Shown here: one piece after another, positions 1-6,019 of the stretch | Layout: the number at the start of each line of letters is the position of its first letter | How positions within the stretch are numbered: position 1 is the first letter of the stretch | Source of the DNA: an uncultured Bacillota bacterium | GTDB lineage: Bacteria; Bacillota_I; Bacilli_A; RF39; UBA660 | DNA: 9,495 nucleotides | Reading direction: 5' to 3' | NCBI GenBank assembly: GCA_947176475.1 | Contig: CAMWQX010000023.1 | Span: 1-9,495, forward strand | Notes under the pieces: generated by a model | Told to the model about the DNA's origin: nothing | What the model saw: the letters and a program-made list of their open reading frames with translations, nothing else | The model's database searches: none | Program-made: the position numbers and the translations under genes

Positions 1-449
1 CAGTGTTTGCTAGTCCGATTATGGCTTTTGTTAACTTAACTTCGTTATGTTCAATATTAATAAGTTCAAAAAATTTAAAGACGTCAGCTAAACAAGCTCT
101 TAAAGTAATAAGTAGCAATATCGCGTGGATGGCGAATGGCTTTGAAGGACTGGAAAAGACCTTCATGGAAGATGTCGAGGTAGAAATAGTTCCTAAAAAT
201 ATGTATGTACGAGATGATTTAGAAGCTTTAAATATTGTTCCGATTTTTAAAGATGGTCATTATGTCATTATAAAGTCTACTGATCATCCAGTGTTTATTC
301 GCGTATTTGAAGACGAGGGAAAAGAAAAAGCATATGCAATGGAACCAACGGATGAAGATATTGAAACTTTGGAAAATGATTTGCCAGAGTATCAAGAATA
401 TATAAAGGCTTTGAGGTTGCAAAAAAGTGTTCCTCAATTGCCTCAATAA
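1..449 (+). CDS. 5'-truncated membrane-anchored hypothetical protein, first of a tandem paralogue pair
   Basis: The reading frame is already open at the left edge, with the first whole codon at 3. The GTG at 3 is not a believable start, because it aligns with the middle of the hydrophobic segment of the complete paralogue at 477-1076. The true start therefore lies outside the window. The visible 148 residues begin in a hydrophobic stretch (about residues 1-22), continue through a basic segment (KNLKTSAKQALK), and end in an acidic soluble domain. That domain contains DVEVEIVPKN, ALNIVPI, YVIIKS and PVFIRVFE, and a tail reading LPEYQEYI. By hand alignment about 86 of 147 positions match the next gene, with most identity in the C-terminal soluble domain. 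I do not recognise the family and assign no function. A 27-bp gap with no terminator separates it from the next gene, so the two are probably co-transcribed. Confidence 0.8.
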   Translation, partial: VFASPIMAFVNLTSLCSILISSKNLKTSAKQALKVISSNIAWMANGFEGLEKTFMEDVEVEIVPKNMYVRDDLEALNIVPIFKDGHYVIIKSTDHPVFIRVFEDEGKEKAYAMEPTDEDIETLENDLPEYQEYIKALRLQKSVPQLPQ

Positions 450-476
450 TTAAAAAATAATATAAAGGATGATAAT

Positions 477-1076
477 ATGAAAAAGATTGATAATAGCTTA
501 GGAAGCGGTATAGAAATACCTATAATGACAACAGCTAATCTTTGTGTGGAAAACCAACGACAGTTGAGAAGATTTAGCCCTAGAAATATTAAGATATATG
601 TGGTGTTTTTTCTTGTTACGATAATTCTTTCAATTTTTGGTAATCCGATCTTAGGACTTGCCAACTTGTCTTCCCTTGCTACTGTTTTAGTTAGTTCTAG
701 AACATTTAGAATGTCAGCTAGAGGAGCATTAAAGTCAATGTGTAAAAATATGGCTATGATGGCAGGAGGGTATCTTGGTGTATTTCATGAATACAGTGAT
801 GATGTTGAAGTAGATATAGTACCTAAAAATATGCAAATAGATGTTAATTTAGATGCTCTTAATATTGTTCCGATATTAAAAGAAGGAAAGTATGTTATTA
901 TTAAATCTTATGATTATCCAGTGTTTATTCGTGTATTTGAAGAAGATGGTAAAGAGGAAAGTTATGCGATGGAGGCAATCGATGAAGATATTGAGGTTTT
1001 AGAAAACGAATTGCCTGAGTATCAAGAATATATAGATGTGTTAAAACTGCAAAAAAAGCCACCATTTTTACCTTAA
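477..1076 (+). CDS. Membrane-anchored hypothetical protein, second tandem paralogue
   Basis: The 199-residue ORF starts at an ATG preceded by AAAGGAT, about 7 nt upstream. Residues 1-38 are polar with a basic end (RQLRRFSPRNIK). Residues about 40-73 are hydrophobic, broken by GNP at 55-57. This could be one long helix or, more likely, a helical hairpin that leaves both ends in the cytoplasm. Residues 75-91 are basic. Residues 108-199 form an acidic soluble domain with DVEVDIVPKN, DALNIVPI, YVIIKS, PVFIRVFEE, DEDIEVLENELPEYQEYI and a Pro-rich end. The C-terminal domain is closely similar to that of the truncated gene just upstream, which indicates local duplication. The stop codon overlaps the convergent gene at 1068-1373 by 9 bp. 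I do not recognise the family. The duplication and the strong conservation of the soluble domain support a real gene, but the role is unknown. Confidence 0.85.
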   Translation: MKKIDNSLGSGIEIPIMTTANLCVENQRQLRRFSPRNIKIYVVFFLVTIILSIFGNPILGLANLSSLATVLVSSRTFRMSARGALKSMCKNMAMMAGGYLGVFHEYSDDVEVDIVPKNMQIDVNLDALNIVPILKEGKYVIIKSYDYPVFIRVFEEDGKEESYAMEAIDEDIEVLENELPEYQEYIDVLKLQKKPPFLP

Positions 1077-1373
1077 ATTATTTATTTTATTGATGAGGTT
1101 TTCTAAAACCTCTTTTATTTTTTGAATTTCTTCTTCGTTAGCAGAGAGACGGCAATAAAGCATTTGATTATTTTGAGAAGAGTTATTATTTTGATTATTT
1201 TGATTTGTCTGTTCGAAAGCGGCGTTTGTTTCTAATATTTGACCAACTAACATAAACCAGTTACCTATAGCGTTTTGTTCATTAATTGAGTAGTCCCCTA
1301 TTAGAGCATATCCGAGAATGATAGCTGATAAAGTTAATACTCTTGAATTGTCTCTTAGGTTTTGGTTATTCAT
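1068..1373 (-). CDS. Small two-helix Asn/Gln-rich hypothetical protein
   Basis: The 101-residue ORF starts MNNQN. It has a hydrophobic segment at about 11-26 (VLTLSAIILGYALIGD), a second at about 36-48 (IGNWFMLVGQIL), an Asn/Gln-rich linker at about 55-70, and a charged C-terminal helix at about 78-100 with heptad-like spacing (EEIQKIKEVLENLINKI) that could form a coiled coil. The layout suggests a small membrane protein with a cytoplasmic multimerisation tail. I do not recognise a named family. No Shine-Dalgarno sequence is visible before the ATG; upstream are only a terminator hairpin and a TATAAT whose expected start site falls at the ATG, so leaderless expression is possible. The 3' end overlaps the convergent gene by 9 bp and contains its terminator. 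The coherent domain layout and the tight fit with the flanking features favour a real gene. Confidence 0.7.
   Translation of the reverse strand: MNNQNLRDNSRVLTLSAIILGYALIGDYSINEQNAIGNWFMLVGQILETNAAFEQTNQNNQNNNSSQNNQMLYCRLSANEEEIQKIKEVLENLINKINNLR
1095..1123 (+). terminator. Rho-independent terminator of the tandem-paralogue operon, inside the convergent gene
   Basis: A perfect 7-bp stem (GAGGTTT at 1095-1101, AAACCTC at 1106-1112) with a 4-nt loop is followed by TTTTATTTTTT at 1113-1123. It lies 19 bp past the stop of the 477-1076 gene. The same bases encode part of the KEVLENL segment of the minus-strand gene. The minus strand has no T-run after the hairpin, so it should act only on + strand transcripts. 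Confidence 0.75.
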
Positions 1374-1378
1374 ATTTA

Positions 1379-1384
1379 ATTATA
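1379..1384 (-). promoter_or_regulatory. Possible -10 box for a leaderless transcript of the 101-aa gene
   Basis: On the minus strand a perfect TATAAT lies 5 nt before the ATG at 1373. With normal geometry the transcript would begin at or within the start codon. No convincing -35 box is seen, because that position lies inside the terminator stem of the upstream gene. In such AT-rich DNA this can be chance. Confidence 0.3.
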
Positions 1385-1385
1385 T

Positions 1386-1412
1386 AAAAAAAGAGTTATT
1401 TATATAACTCTT
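1386..1412 (-). terminator. Rho-independent terminator of the FemAB-like gene
   Basis: A perfect 9-bp stem (AAGAGTTAT at 1391-1399, ATAACTCTT at 1404-1412) with a 4-nt loop is followed, reading the minus strand, by seven Ts (the A-run at 1386-1392, which overlaps the stem foot). It begins inside the TAA stop codon of the FemAB-like gene (1411-1413). It separates that gene from the small gene at 1068-1373. Confidence 0.8.
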
Positions 1413-2646
1413 ATTGTCGATTAAATTCGTCTTCAATGAAGCTCGTTTTAATAAGTTTTTTGAATATTCTTTCACTGCATATAAGGTCAAATTCTCCGAC
1501 AAATTCATATATAGCAGGATTAAATTTAATTTTAAATTGATTTAAACCATGATATGGACTTGAAGGTTCGAAATTTCCACTTACACCATTCATATCACAG
1601 TAATTGAAATATGGTTTATATCTTTCAAATATGGCATAGTATAAGAAGTGATTAGGATTTAAATATTTATATTCCTCTTTATATCCACTAGCTAAAATAG
1701 ATACACGGTTATAATGTTTGATAACTAAAGCTCCAGCAACAATATCGGTAGGATGTCTTTTTAAACCATTAGTAGCTTTGATTATATTGTCTTTATATCC
1801 TTGAAGTTTTTTATCAGAATCCATTTTAGCGTTTAAATTCTTTTTGTTAGGTTCTATTTGGATTAATTCGTTAAAGTGATCATTGATAGTTTGTTCACGA
1901 TCATATACTTCTCTGACACTGCTTAAGTATTTTTCAAAATCGATTTTTATGAATACTAAATCGATAGAATTATCACGATTAAAGACATTATAGAAGTTTC
2001 GATAGTAAGATAAGTTATTCTTGGTCTTATTTTTTATGAAATTATATAATGTTTCAACATCTTTAGGTCCACCTAATGTTAAGGATAATCCTTTATTAAT
2101 ACCGTGTTTAATTTTCTTACGATAATTACGACATAGATTATTTAATTCAAATGTTTTTAAATTTAAATAGGCATTGAATTTGGGCATCATAAGATCAAAT
2201 TCTTGTAATTCTAAACGACGTTTAACACTTAAAGCTTTTAAATCATCAATGATGCGTACATTGCCATTATAGGAAACAACAAATTTTTGCTTGGCACTAG
2301 TTTCGCCAATGATAATCTCGGGATTAAATTTAATAAAAATGAAATTTTTCTTTTTATAGTATTTTCTTAATTCCGTTAAGAATTCTCTTAATAGATTTTG
2401 ATCATAATAATTTACTAAGAATCCTTTAGGAGCATAGCCATATCTAATGCGCCCTTGAATTTTTTTAGTTAAAATTAGGGAGGCAGCTTGGATATTATTA
2501 CTATCATCAACAAAACCAATAAAGTCGTAAGAATAACCATATTCACTCATTAATATGGCATATTTTGAAGTTTGACAATAATTGTTTAATGGATGATATT
2601 TGGCATATTCATCAAATTGCATATTTGTTAATTCAACTATTTTCAT
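1411..2646 (-). CDS. FemAB/MurM-like peptidoglycan bridge aminoacyltransferase
   Basis: The 411-residue product matches the FemA/FemX/MurM family, cytoplasmic enzymes that transfer amino acids from aminoacyl-tRNA to the stem peptide of lipid II to build the interpeptide bridge. Visible family features include the N-terminal half with RYGYAPKGFLVNY (about 68-80) and FIKFNPE (104-110). A charged helical arm at about 236-292 matches the coiled-coil insertion of these proteins. The second GNAT-like half has ILASGYKEEYKYLNPNHF (317-334) followed by YCDMNGVSGNFEPSSPYHGL (349-368) and YEFVGEFDL (380-388), closely resembling the GVSG...P.SP..GL...K..F and GEFDL signature of FemA. The length is typical. 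The start is supported by AAGAGGAGA before the ATG and a good promoter further upstream. It is monocistronic by its own terminator. Substrate amino acid and bridge position cannot be told from sequence, so no fem/mur symbol is given. It implies the organism makes a cell wall. Confidence 0.92.
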   Translation of the reverse strand: MKIVELTNMQFDEYAKYHPLNNYCQTSKYAILMSEYGYSYDFIGFVDDSNNIQAASLILTKKIQGRIRYGYAPKGFLVNYYDQNLLREFLTELRKYYKKKNFIFIKFNPEIIIGETSAKQKFVVSYNGNVRIIDDLKALSVKRRLELQEFDLMMPKFNAYLNLKTFELNNLCRNYRKKIKHGINKGLSLTLGGPKDVETLYNFIKNKTKNNLSYYRNFYNVFNRDNSIDLVFIKIDFEKYLSSVREVYDREQTINDHFNELIQIEPNKKNLNAKMDSDKKLQGYKDNIIKATNGLKRHPTDIVAGALVIKHYNRVSILASGYKEEYKYLNPNHFLYYAIFERYKPYFNYCDMNGVSGNFEPSSPYHGLNQFKIKFNPAIYEFVGEFDLICSERIFKKLIKTSFIEDEFNRQ

Positions 2647-2664
2647 GGCAATCTCCTCTTGTAA

Positions 2665-2693
2665 ATTATATCATATTAATAAATCAATGATAA
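2665..2693 (-). promoter_or_regulatory. Promoter of the FemAB-like gene
   Basis: On the minus strand a perfect TATAAT (2665-2670) lies exactly 17 bp from TTATCA (2688-2693), which matches 4 of 6 bases of TTGACA. The start site would fall near 2658, right at the AAGAGGAGA ribosome site. It is divergent from the secG promoter, and the two -35 boxes are only 16 bp apart. Confidence 0.7.
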
Positions 2694-2709
2694 TGATAAT
2701 AAATTTTTA

Positions 2710-2738
2710 TTGATAATAGTTTACAAATGATTTATACT
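2710..2738 (+). promoter_or_regulatory. Promoter of secG
   Basis: TTGATA (2710-2715, 5 of 6 bases of the -35 consensus) lies exactly 17 bp from TATACT (2733-2738, 5 of 6 of the -10 consensus). The expected start is near 2745. This gives a leader of about 79 nt before the secG ATG at 2824. Confidence 0.65.
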
Positions 2739-2823
2739 AATAATATGTTTGAAGTTGTTTATGAACAATTTCTTGATGTTTTTAATAAAATATGTTAAAT
2801 TATTATGGAAATCAGGTGAATAT

Positions 2824-3039
2824 ATGGAAACTGCACTAATTGTTATATCAGTATTATTAATTGCGCTTGTGTTATTACAAAGTAATAAAGCTCAAGCTGG
2901 TGGACAGATAATATCAGGTGGAAATGCTGAATTATTTCAAAACCAAAAGGAAAGAGGAGCAGAACTTTTAATTAGTCGAGTTACTCTTATATTAGGAATT
3001 GCATTCTTTGTTATTTCGTTAATATTATATTTACAATAA
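2824..3039 (+). CDS. secG: Preprotein translocase subunit SecG
   Basis: SecG is the small accessory subunit of the SecYEG channel in the plasma membrane and assists SecA-driven protein export. The 71-residue protein has the family layout: a first membrane helix (about 4-20, ALIVISVLLIALVLLQS), a polar Gly-rich loop (KAQAGGQIISGGNAELF) and a second helix (about 52-70, RVTLILGIAFFVISLILYL). LLQ followed by a Gly-rich loop and ISGG is characteristic of SecG. I start at ATG 2824 because AGGTGA (2814-2819) precedes it and the protein then has normal SecG length. The frame is open to a TTG at 2749, but that would add an unlike 25-residue extension with no ribosome site. A terminator follows directly, so it is probably not co-transcribed with rnr, although secG upstream of rnr and smpB is a conserved Firmicutes order. 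Confidence 0.93.
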   Translation: METALIVISVLLIALVLLQSNKAQAGGQIISGGNAELFQNQKERGAELLISRVTLILGIAFFVISLILYLQ

Positions 3040-3041
3040 TT

Positions 3042-3064
3042 AGTACATTTTATGTACTTTTTTT
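3042..3064 (+). terminator. Rho-independent terminator after secG
   Basis: A perfect 7-bp stem (AGTACAT at 3042-3048, ATGTACT at 3052-3058) with a TTT loop runs into a T-run at 3058-3064. It begins 3 bp past the secG stop. The stem is short and AT-rich, so read-through into rnr is plausible. Confidence 0.65.
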
Positions 3065-3083
3065 ATGGCGTTTTCAAAGTAAG

Positions 3084-3092
3084 TGTTATAAT
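3084..3092 (+). promoter_or_regulatory. Extended -10 promoter of rnr
   Basis: TGTTATAAT is a perfect extended -10 element (TGnTATAAT). No good -35 lies 17 bp upstream, as expected for this promoter class. The predicted start near 3099 would give a leader of only about 10 nt, AGGTGATAAG, which still contains the ribosome site. Confidence 0.55.
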
Positions 3093-3108
3093 GAATTTAG
3101 GTGATAAG

Positions 3109-5223
3109 ATGAAAGAAGATATCATAGCTGTTTTAGAAAAATCGGGAATTGCTTTAGATTTGCTAGCAATAAGTGATGAGTTAAATTTAAAAACAGCAGA
3201 CGAGTTGAGGAATCTCGCTGATGATTTAGAAGATTTAGTTAGAGATTTCGTTGTTTATAAAACTAAAAAAGATAAGTACATGTTATATAGTAAATGTGCT
3301 AATTTTAAGATGGGAAAATTATCCGTTAATAAAAAGGGCTTTGGTTTTTTAATTGTTCCCGGGGGAGAAGATATTCATATTGCAAAAGAAAATATTGGAT
3401 ATGCTTTAGATAAAGATGAGGTTTTAGTTGAGATACTTGCTCAAGATGGTAAAAAATGCGAAGGAAGAGTTTTGAAGGTATTAAAAAGAGATTTAAGCAA
3501 TATTGTAGGTATTATTAAATCAGATGGGAAAAATATCTATTTTGAACCTAAAGAGAAGTTACAAATTGAATTAGAAATAACTAAAGAATCAATGGAACCT
3601 TGTGTTGAGGGAGAGATTGTTGTCGTTAAGACAATAGAGGATTTAGGTAAAAATAAATATAGTGCTGAAGTGGTTAAACATATTTGTCATAAGGATGATG
3701 CTAATGAAGATATTTTAACGATTGCTGCTCAGTATGAGATTTATCCAGAGTTTCCAGAAGAGGCTATGAAAGAAGCCGAAGAATTACCAAATGAAGTATT
3801 AGATAGTGATCGAGTTGGTAGAAGAGATTTAACGAGTAAAAGAATTGTTACAATTGATGATATTACAACTAAAGATATCGATGATGCAATTAGTATTGAA
3901 CGTGAAGGAGATTTGTATGTATTAGGTGTACATATTGCTGATGTATCTTACTATGTAAAAGAAAATTCACCACTTGATAAAGAGGCCTTTACAAGAGGAA
4001 CATCTTCATATTTAGCAGACGCTGTTATTCCACAACTTCCACACAAATTATCTAATGGTATTTGTTCTTTAAATCCCAATGTTGATAGATGTGCAATTAC
4101 TTGTGAGATGAAGATAAATAATCGTGGTATAGTTGTTGATTCAGATATATATCCAACAATCATTAATTCTAAAAAGAAAATGACTTATGCTTCAGTAAAC
4201 CATTATTTGATGGAAAACATAGTTGATGAAGGCTATGAAGAATTTACGGATATGATGGATTTGATGCAAGAACTTGCACATATTATAAGAGCAGAGAGAG
4301 TTCATCGTGGAGCTAGTGATTTTGGAACAGATGAACCAAAGATTATATGTGATGAAAATGGACGTGCTATAGATATTAAGAAGCGTGAACAATTAGAGGG
4401 TGAGAAGTTAATTGAAGATTTTATGGTTGCTGCGAATGAAACAGTTGCGAGAACAATAAGTCAATTAGGTATACCAAGTATCTATCGTGTTCATGATGTA
4501 CCTAAAGAAGAAAAAATAGCTGCCTATATAACTTTCTGTGTATCAGCAGGAAGGATGATCAAGGGTAAATATAAGACAATGAATCCGCATATGTTCCAAA
4601 AGTTATTAGATCAAGTAACAACAGGTGATGAAACTGATGCTATATTTAGAGCAATGGCGGTAAGATGTATGCCAAAAGCGAAGTATGATACGAATAATAT
4701 TGGTCATTTTGGTTTAGCAAGTATGAATTATACGCATTTTACGAGTCCGATAAGAAGATATCCGGATTTACAAGTACATCGTATTTTAAGAACATGTTTA
4801 TTTGAACATAATATGGATAATAAAACATTTAATTATTTAGAACAACACTTACCTGGAGTTGCCGAACATAGTAGTGAAAGAGAAGTAGCGGCAACGGAAG
4901 CGGAACGAGCAGTTACGAAGAAAAAAATGAGTGAATATATGGAACACCATATCAATGAAGAATACTCAGCTATTATAAGTGGGGTTATGAAAAATGGTTT
5001 CTTTGTTCAGTTAGATAATTTAGTAGAAGGTTTTGTCAATTTAGAGACTTTACCAAATGATATATATACATTTGTCGAAGAGCATCAGTGTATTATTGCT
5101 AAGAATAGTAAGAAAAAATATACATTTGGGGATCGGGTAAGAGTTAGATGTATTTCAGTTAATGTGGAATTATCATATATAGATTTTACCTTAGTAATAG
5201 AGGGACGCCATGATAGAGATTAA
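3109..5223 (+). CDS. rnr: Ribonuclease R
   Basis: RNase R is a processive 3'-to-5' exoribonuclease that unwinds and degrades structured RNA, including mRNA released by trans-translation. The 704-residue protein has a winged-helix-like N-terminus (about 1-60) and a cold-shock/OB domain with KKGFGFL (75-81). The RNB catalytic domain starts near 238, with D250, D256, D258 and D259 in the order of the four metal-binding Asp residues of E. coli RNase R (TIDD...KDIDDAIS). HIADVSYYV and the GTSSYLADAVIPQLPHKLSN block follow. Further on are NIGHFGLA and YTHFTSPIRRYPDLQVHR, and a C-terminal S1 domain (about 619-700, SGVMKNGFFVQLDNLVEGFV). The start at 3109 is chosen because AGGTGAT (3099-3105) precedes it. 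Upstream in-frame ATGs at 3052 and 3091 lack ribosome sites, and the first lies in the secG terminator. The long basic Lys-rich tail seen in some RNase R proteins is absent. The end overlaps smpB by 14 bp. Confidence 0.95.
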   Translation: MKEDIIAVLEKSGIALDLLAISDELNLKTADELRNLADDLEDLVRDFVVYKTKKDKYMLYSKCANFKMGKLSVNKKGFGFLIVPGGEDIHIAKENIGYALDKDEVLVEILAQDGKKCEGRVLKVLKRDLSNIVGIIKSDGKNIYFEPKEKLQIELEITKESMEPCVEGEIVVVKTIEDLGKNKYSAEVVKHICHKDDANEDILTIAAQYEIYPEFPEEAMKEAEELPNEVLDSDRVGRRDLTSKRIVTIDDITTKDIDDAISIEREGDLYVLGVHIADVSYYVKENSPLDKEAFTRGTSSYLADAVIPQLPHKLSNGICSLNPNVDRCAITCEMKINNRGIVVDSDIYPTIINSKKKMTYASVNHYLMENIVDEGYEEFTDMMDLMQELAHIIRAERVHRGASDFGTDEPKIICDENGRAIDIKKREQLEGEKLIEDFMVAANETVARTISQLGIPSIYRVHDVPKEEKIAAYITFCVSAGRMIKGKYKTMNPHMFQKLLDQVTTGDETDAIFRAMAVRCMPKAKYDTNNIGHFGLASMNYTHFTSPIRRYPDLQVHRILRTCLFEHNMDNKTFNYLEQHLPGVAEHSSEREVAATEAERAVTKKKMSEYMEHHINEEYSAIISGVMKNGFFVQLDNLVEGFVNLETLPNDIYTFVEEHQCIIAKNSKKKYTFGDRVRVRCISVNVELSYIDFTLVIEGRHDRD

Positions 5224-5641
5224 TAATCGTAAGGCTTATTTTGATTATTTTGTCGAAAAAGAAATTGAATGTGGTATAGCTTTAACGGGAACAGAGATTA
5301 AATCAATTAGAAAAGGCAGTGTAAGTATTAAAGATACTTTTGCAAGAATTAAAAATGGTGAAGTATTTGTTACGAATATGTATATTGCCAAATATGATGA
5401 AGGTAATAGATTTAATCATGAAGAGAGAAGAAGTAGAAAGTTATTACTACATAAAAATGAAATAATGAGATTAGCGGAAGACATGAAACTACAAGGATAT
5501 TCGCTTATTCCTTTAAAGATGTATTTTAAGAAAGATAAAGTTAAAGTACTTTTAGGAGTATGTAAGGGTAAAAAATTATATGATAAAAGAGAAACGATAA
5601 AGAAGCGCGATTTAGATCGTGAGAGTCGAAAAAGTTATTAG
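5210..5641 (+). CDS. smpB: SsrA-binding protein SmpB
   Basis: SmpB binds tmRNA and carries it into the A site of ribosomes stalled on mRNA lacking a stop codon, starting trans-translation. The 143-residue protein shows the family signatures: GIALTGTEIKSIRKGSVSIKD (about 22-42), YDEGNRFNHEERRSRKLLLHK (62-82), GYSLIPLKMYFK (96-107) and the C-terminal GKKLYDKRETIKKRD (120-134), whose basic tail enters the mRNA channel. The N-terminus lacks the basic extension of about 7-10 residues seen in many homologues. An in-frame TAG at 5198 rules out an upstream start. GAGGG at 5200-5204 serves as ribosome site inside the end of rnr. The 14-bp overlap with rnr points to translational coupling and joint production of two trans-translation factors. 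Confidence 0.96.
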   Translation: MIEINNRKAYFDYFVEKEIECGIALTGTEIKSIRKGSVSIKDTFARIKNGEVFVTNMYIAKYDEGNRFNHEERRSRKLLLHKNEIMRLAEDMKLQGYSLIPLKMYFKKDKVKVLLGVCKGKKLYDKRETIKKRDLDRESRKSY

Positions 5642-5649
5642 GAGAATTT

Positions 5650-5940
5650 ATGAAATTAGTAGATATAAAAGAAAAAATTCAATATATAGAAATCGAAAAG
5701 GGGAAAATTGTTGCACATACAGAGAAAAAGAATTATCGAATTAGTCATAGGGGAAAGTTCAAAACTTTGTTAAGTGAGTTACCTGATAATTATAAAATGT
5801 GCAGTTTTGATTGCATAGTTGATGATAATTTAGTTAAAGAATATGATTTTATTGGCAATAGTTTTACTTTAAAAACAGGTGAAAAGGTAGAACTTTTAGC
5901 TAAAAGTTATAATTTAAGAGATTATTTTTTAAAATATTAA
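5650..5940 (+). CDS. Small standalone LytTR-like protein downstream of smpB
   Basis: The 96-residue ORF is last in the rnr-smpB unit. Its ribosome site GGAG (5641-5644) shares a base with the smpB stop, giving TAGGAG. The sequence resembles a LytTR DNA-binding domain, the 10-stranded beta fold found in response regulators such as AgrA. Visible elements are the opening IQYIEIEKGKIVAHTEKKNY (10-29), a helix-like FKTLLSELPDNY (37-48), then FDCIVDDNLVKEYDFIGNSF (53-72) and LKTGEKVELLAKSYNLRDYF (74-93). These match the usual yIe.....v.i.t....y, sL..l...L, iVN...I..i and l..G..i.vs...... pattern. The usual His-Arg-Ser before IVN is replaced by FDC, so the DNA contacts may be altered. There is no receiver domain or membrane helix. 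The domain call is by pattern only and moderately uncertain; the gene itself is well supported by its ribosome site and following terminator. Confidence 0.8.
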   Translation: MKLVDIKEKIQYIEIEKGKIVAHTEKKNYRISHRGKFKTLLSELPDNYKMCSFDCIVDDNLVKEYDFIGNSFTLKTGEKVELLAKSYNLRDYFLKY

Positions 5941-5943
5941 AGT

Positions 5944-5968
5944 GGTCGACATCGTTCGACCTTTTTTT
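5944..5968 (+). terminator. Rho-independent terminator of the rnr-smpB unit
   Basis: A GC-rich 6-bp stem (GGTCGA at 5944-5949, TCGACC at 5956-5961) with a 6-nt loop is followed by seven Ts (5962-5968). It lies 3 bp past the stop of the LytTR-like gene and is among the clearest terminators in the window. Confidence 0.88.
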
Positions 5969-5982
5969 CATTTTGATTGGGT

Positions 5983-5988
5983 TATAAT
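5983..5988 (+). promoter_or_regulatory. -10 box of the cold-shock gene
   Basis: A perfect TATAAT stands just after the terminator of the previous unit and 31 bp before the GTG start of the cold-shock gene. The expected start is near 5995, giving a leader of about 25 nt. No good -35 or extended -10 is visible. Confidence 0.5.
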
Positions 5989-6019
5989 CGGGATGTATTA
6001 AAGGAAGAAGGTGTAAATA

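Noticed and set aside
443..664. Minus-strand 73-codon hydrophobic frame opposite the second paralogue
   Set aside because: It is the complement of the membrane-helix coding region of a better supported gene. The hydrophobicity is a mirror effect.
1171..1215. Short repeat of TTTTGATTA-like units
   Set aside because: It reflects the Asn/Gln-rich linker codons of the small minus-strand protein, not an independent repeat or CRISPR array.
2749..2823. Longer SecG start at TTG 2749
   Set aside because: It would add 25 residues unlike SecG, with no ribosome site. ATG 2824 has AGGTGA upstream and gives the usual length.
3052..3108. Longer RNase R start at ATG 3052 or 3091
   Set aside because: The first lies in the secG terminator and the second overlaps the TATAAT. 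Neither has a ribosome site, while ATG 3109 has AGGTGAT.
5642..6019. Possible tmRNA gene (ssrA) downstream of smpB
   Set aside because: The space is filled by a coding ORF with a ribosome site, then a terminator and a promoter. No alanyl-acceptor-like ends or tag reading frame were seen.
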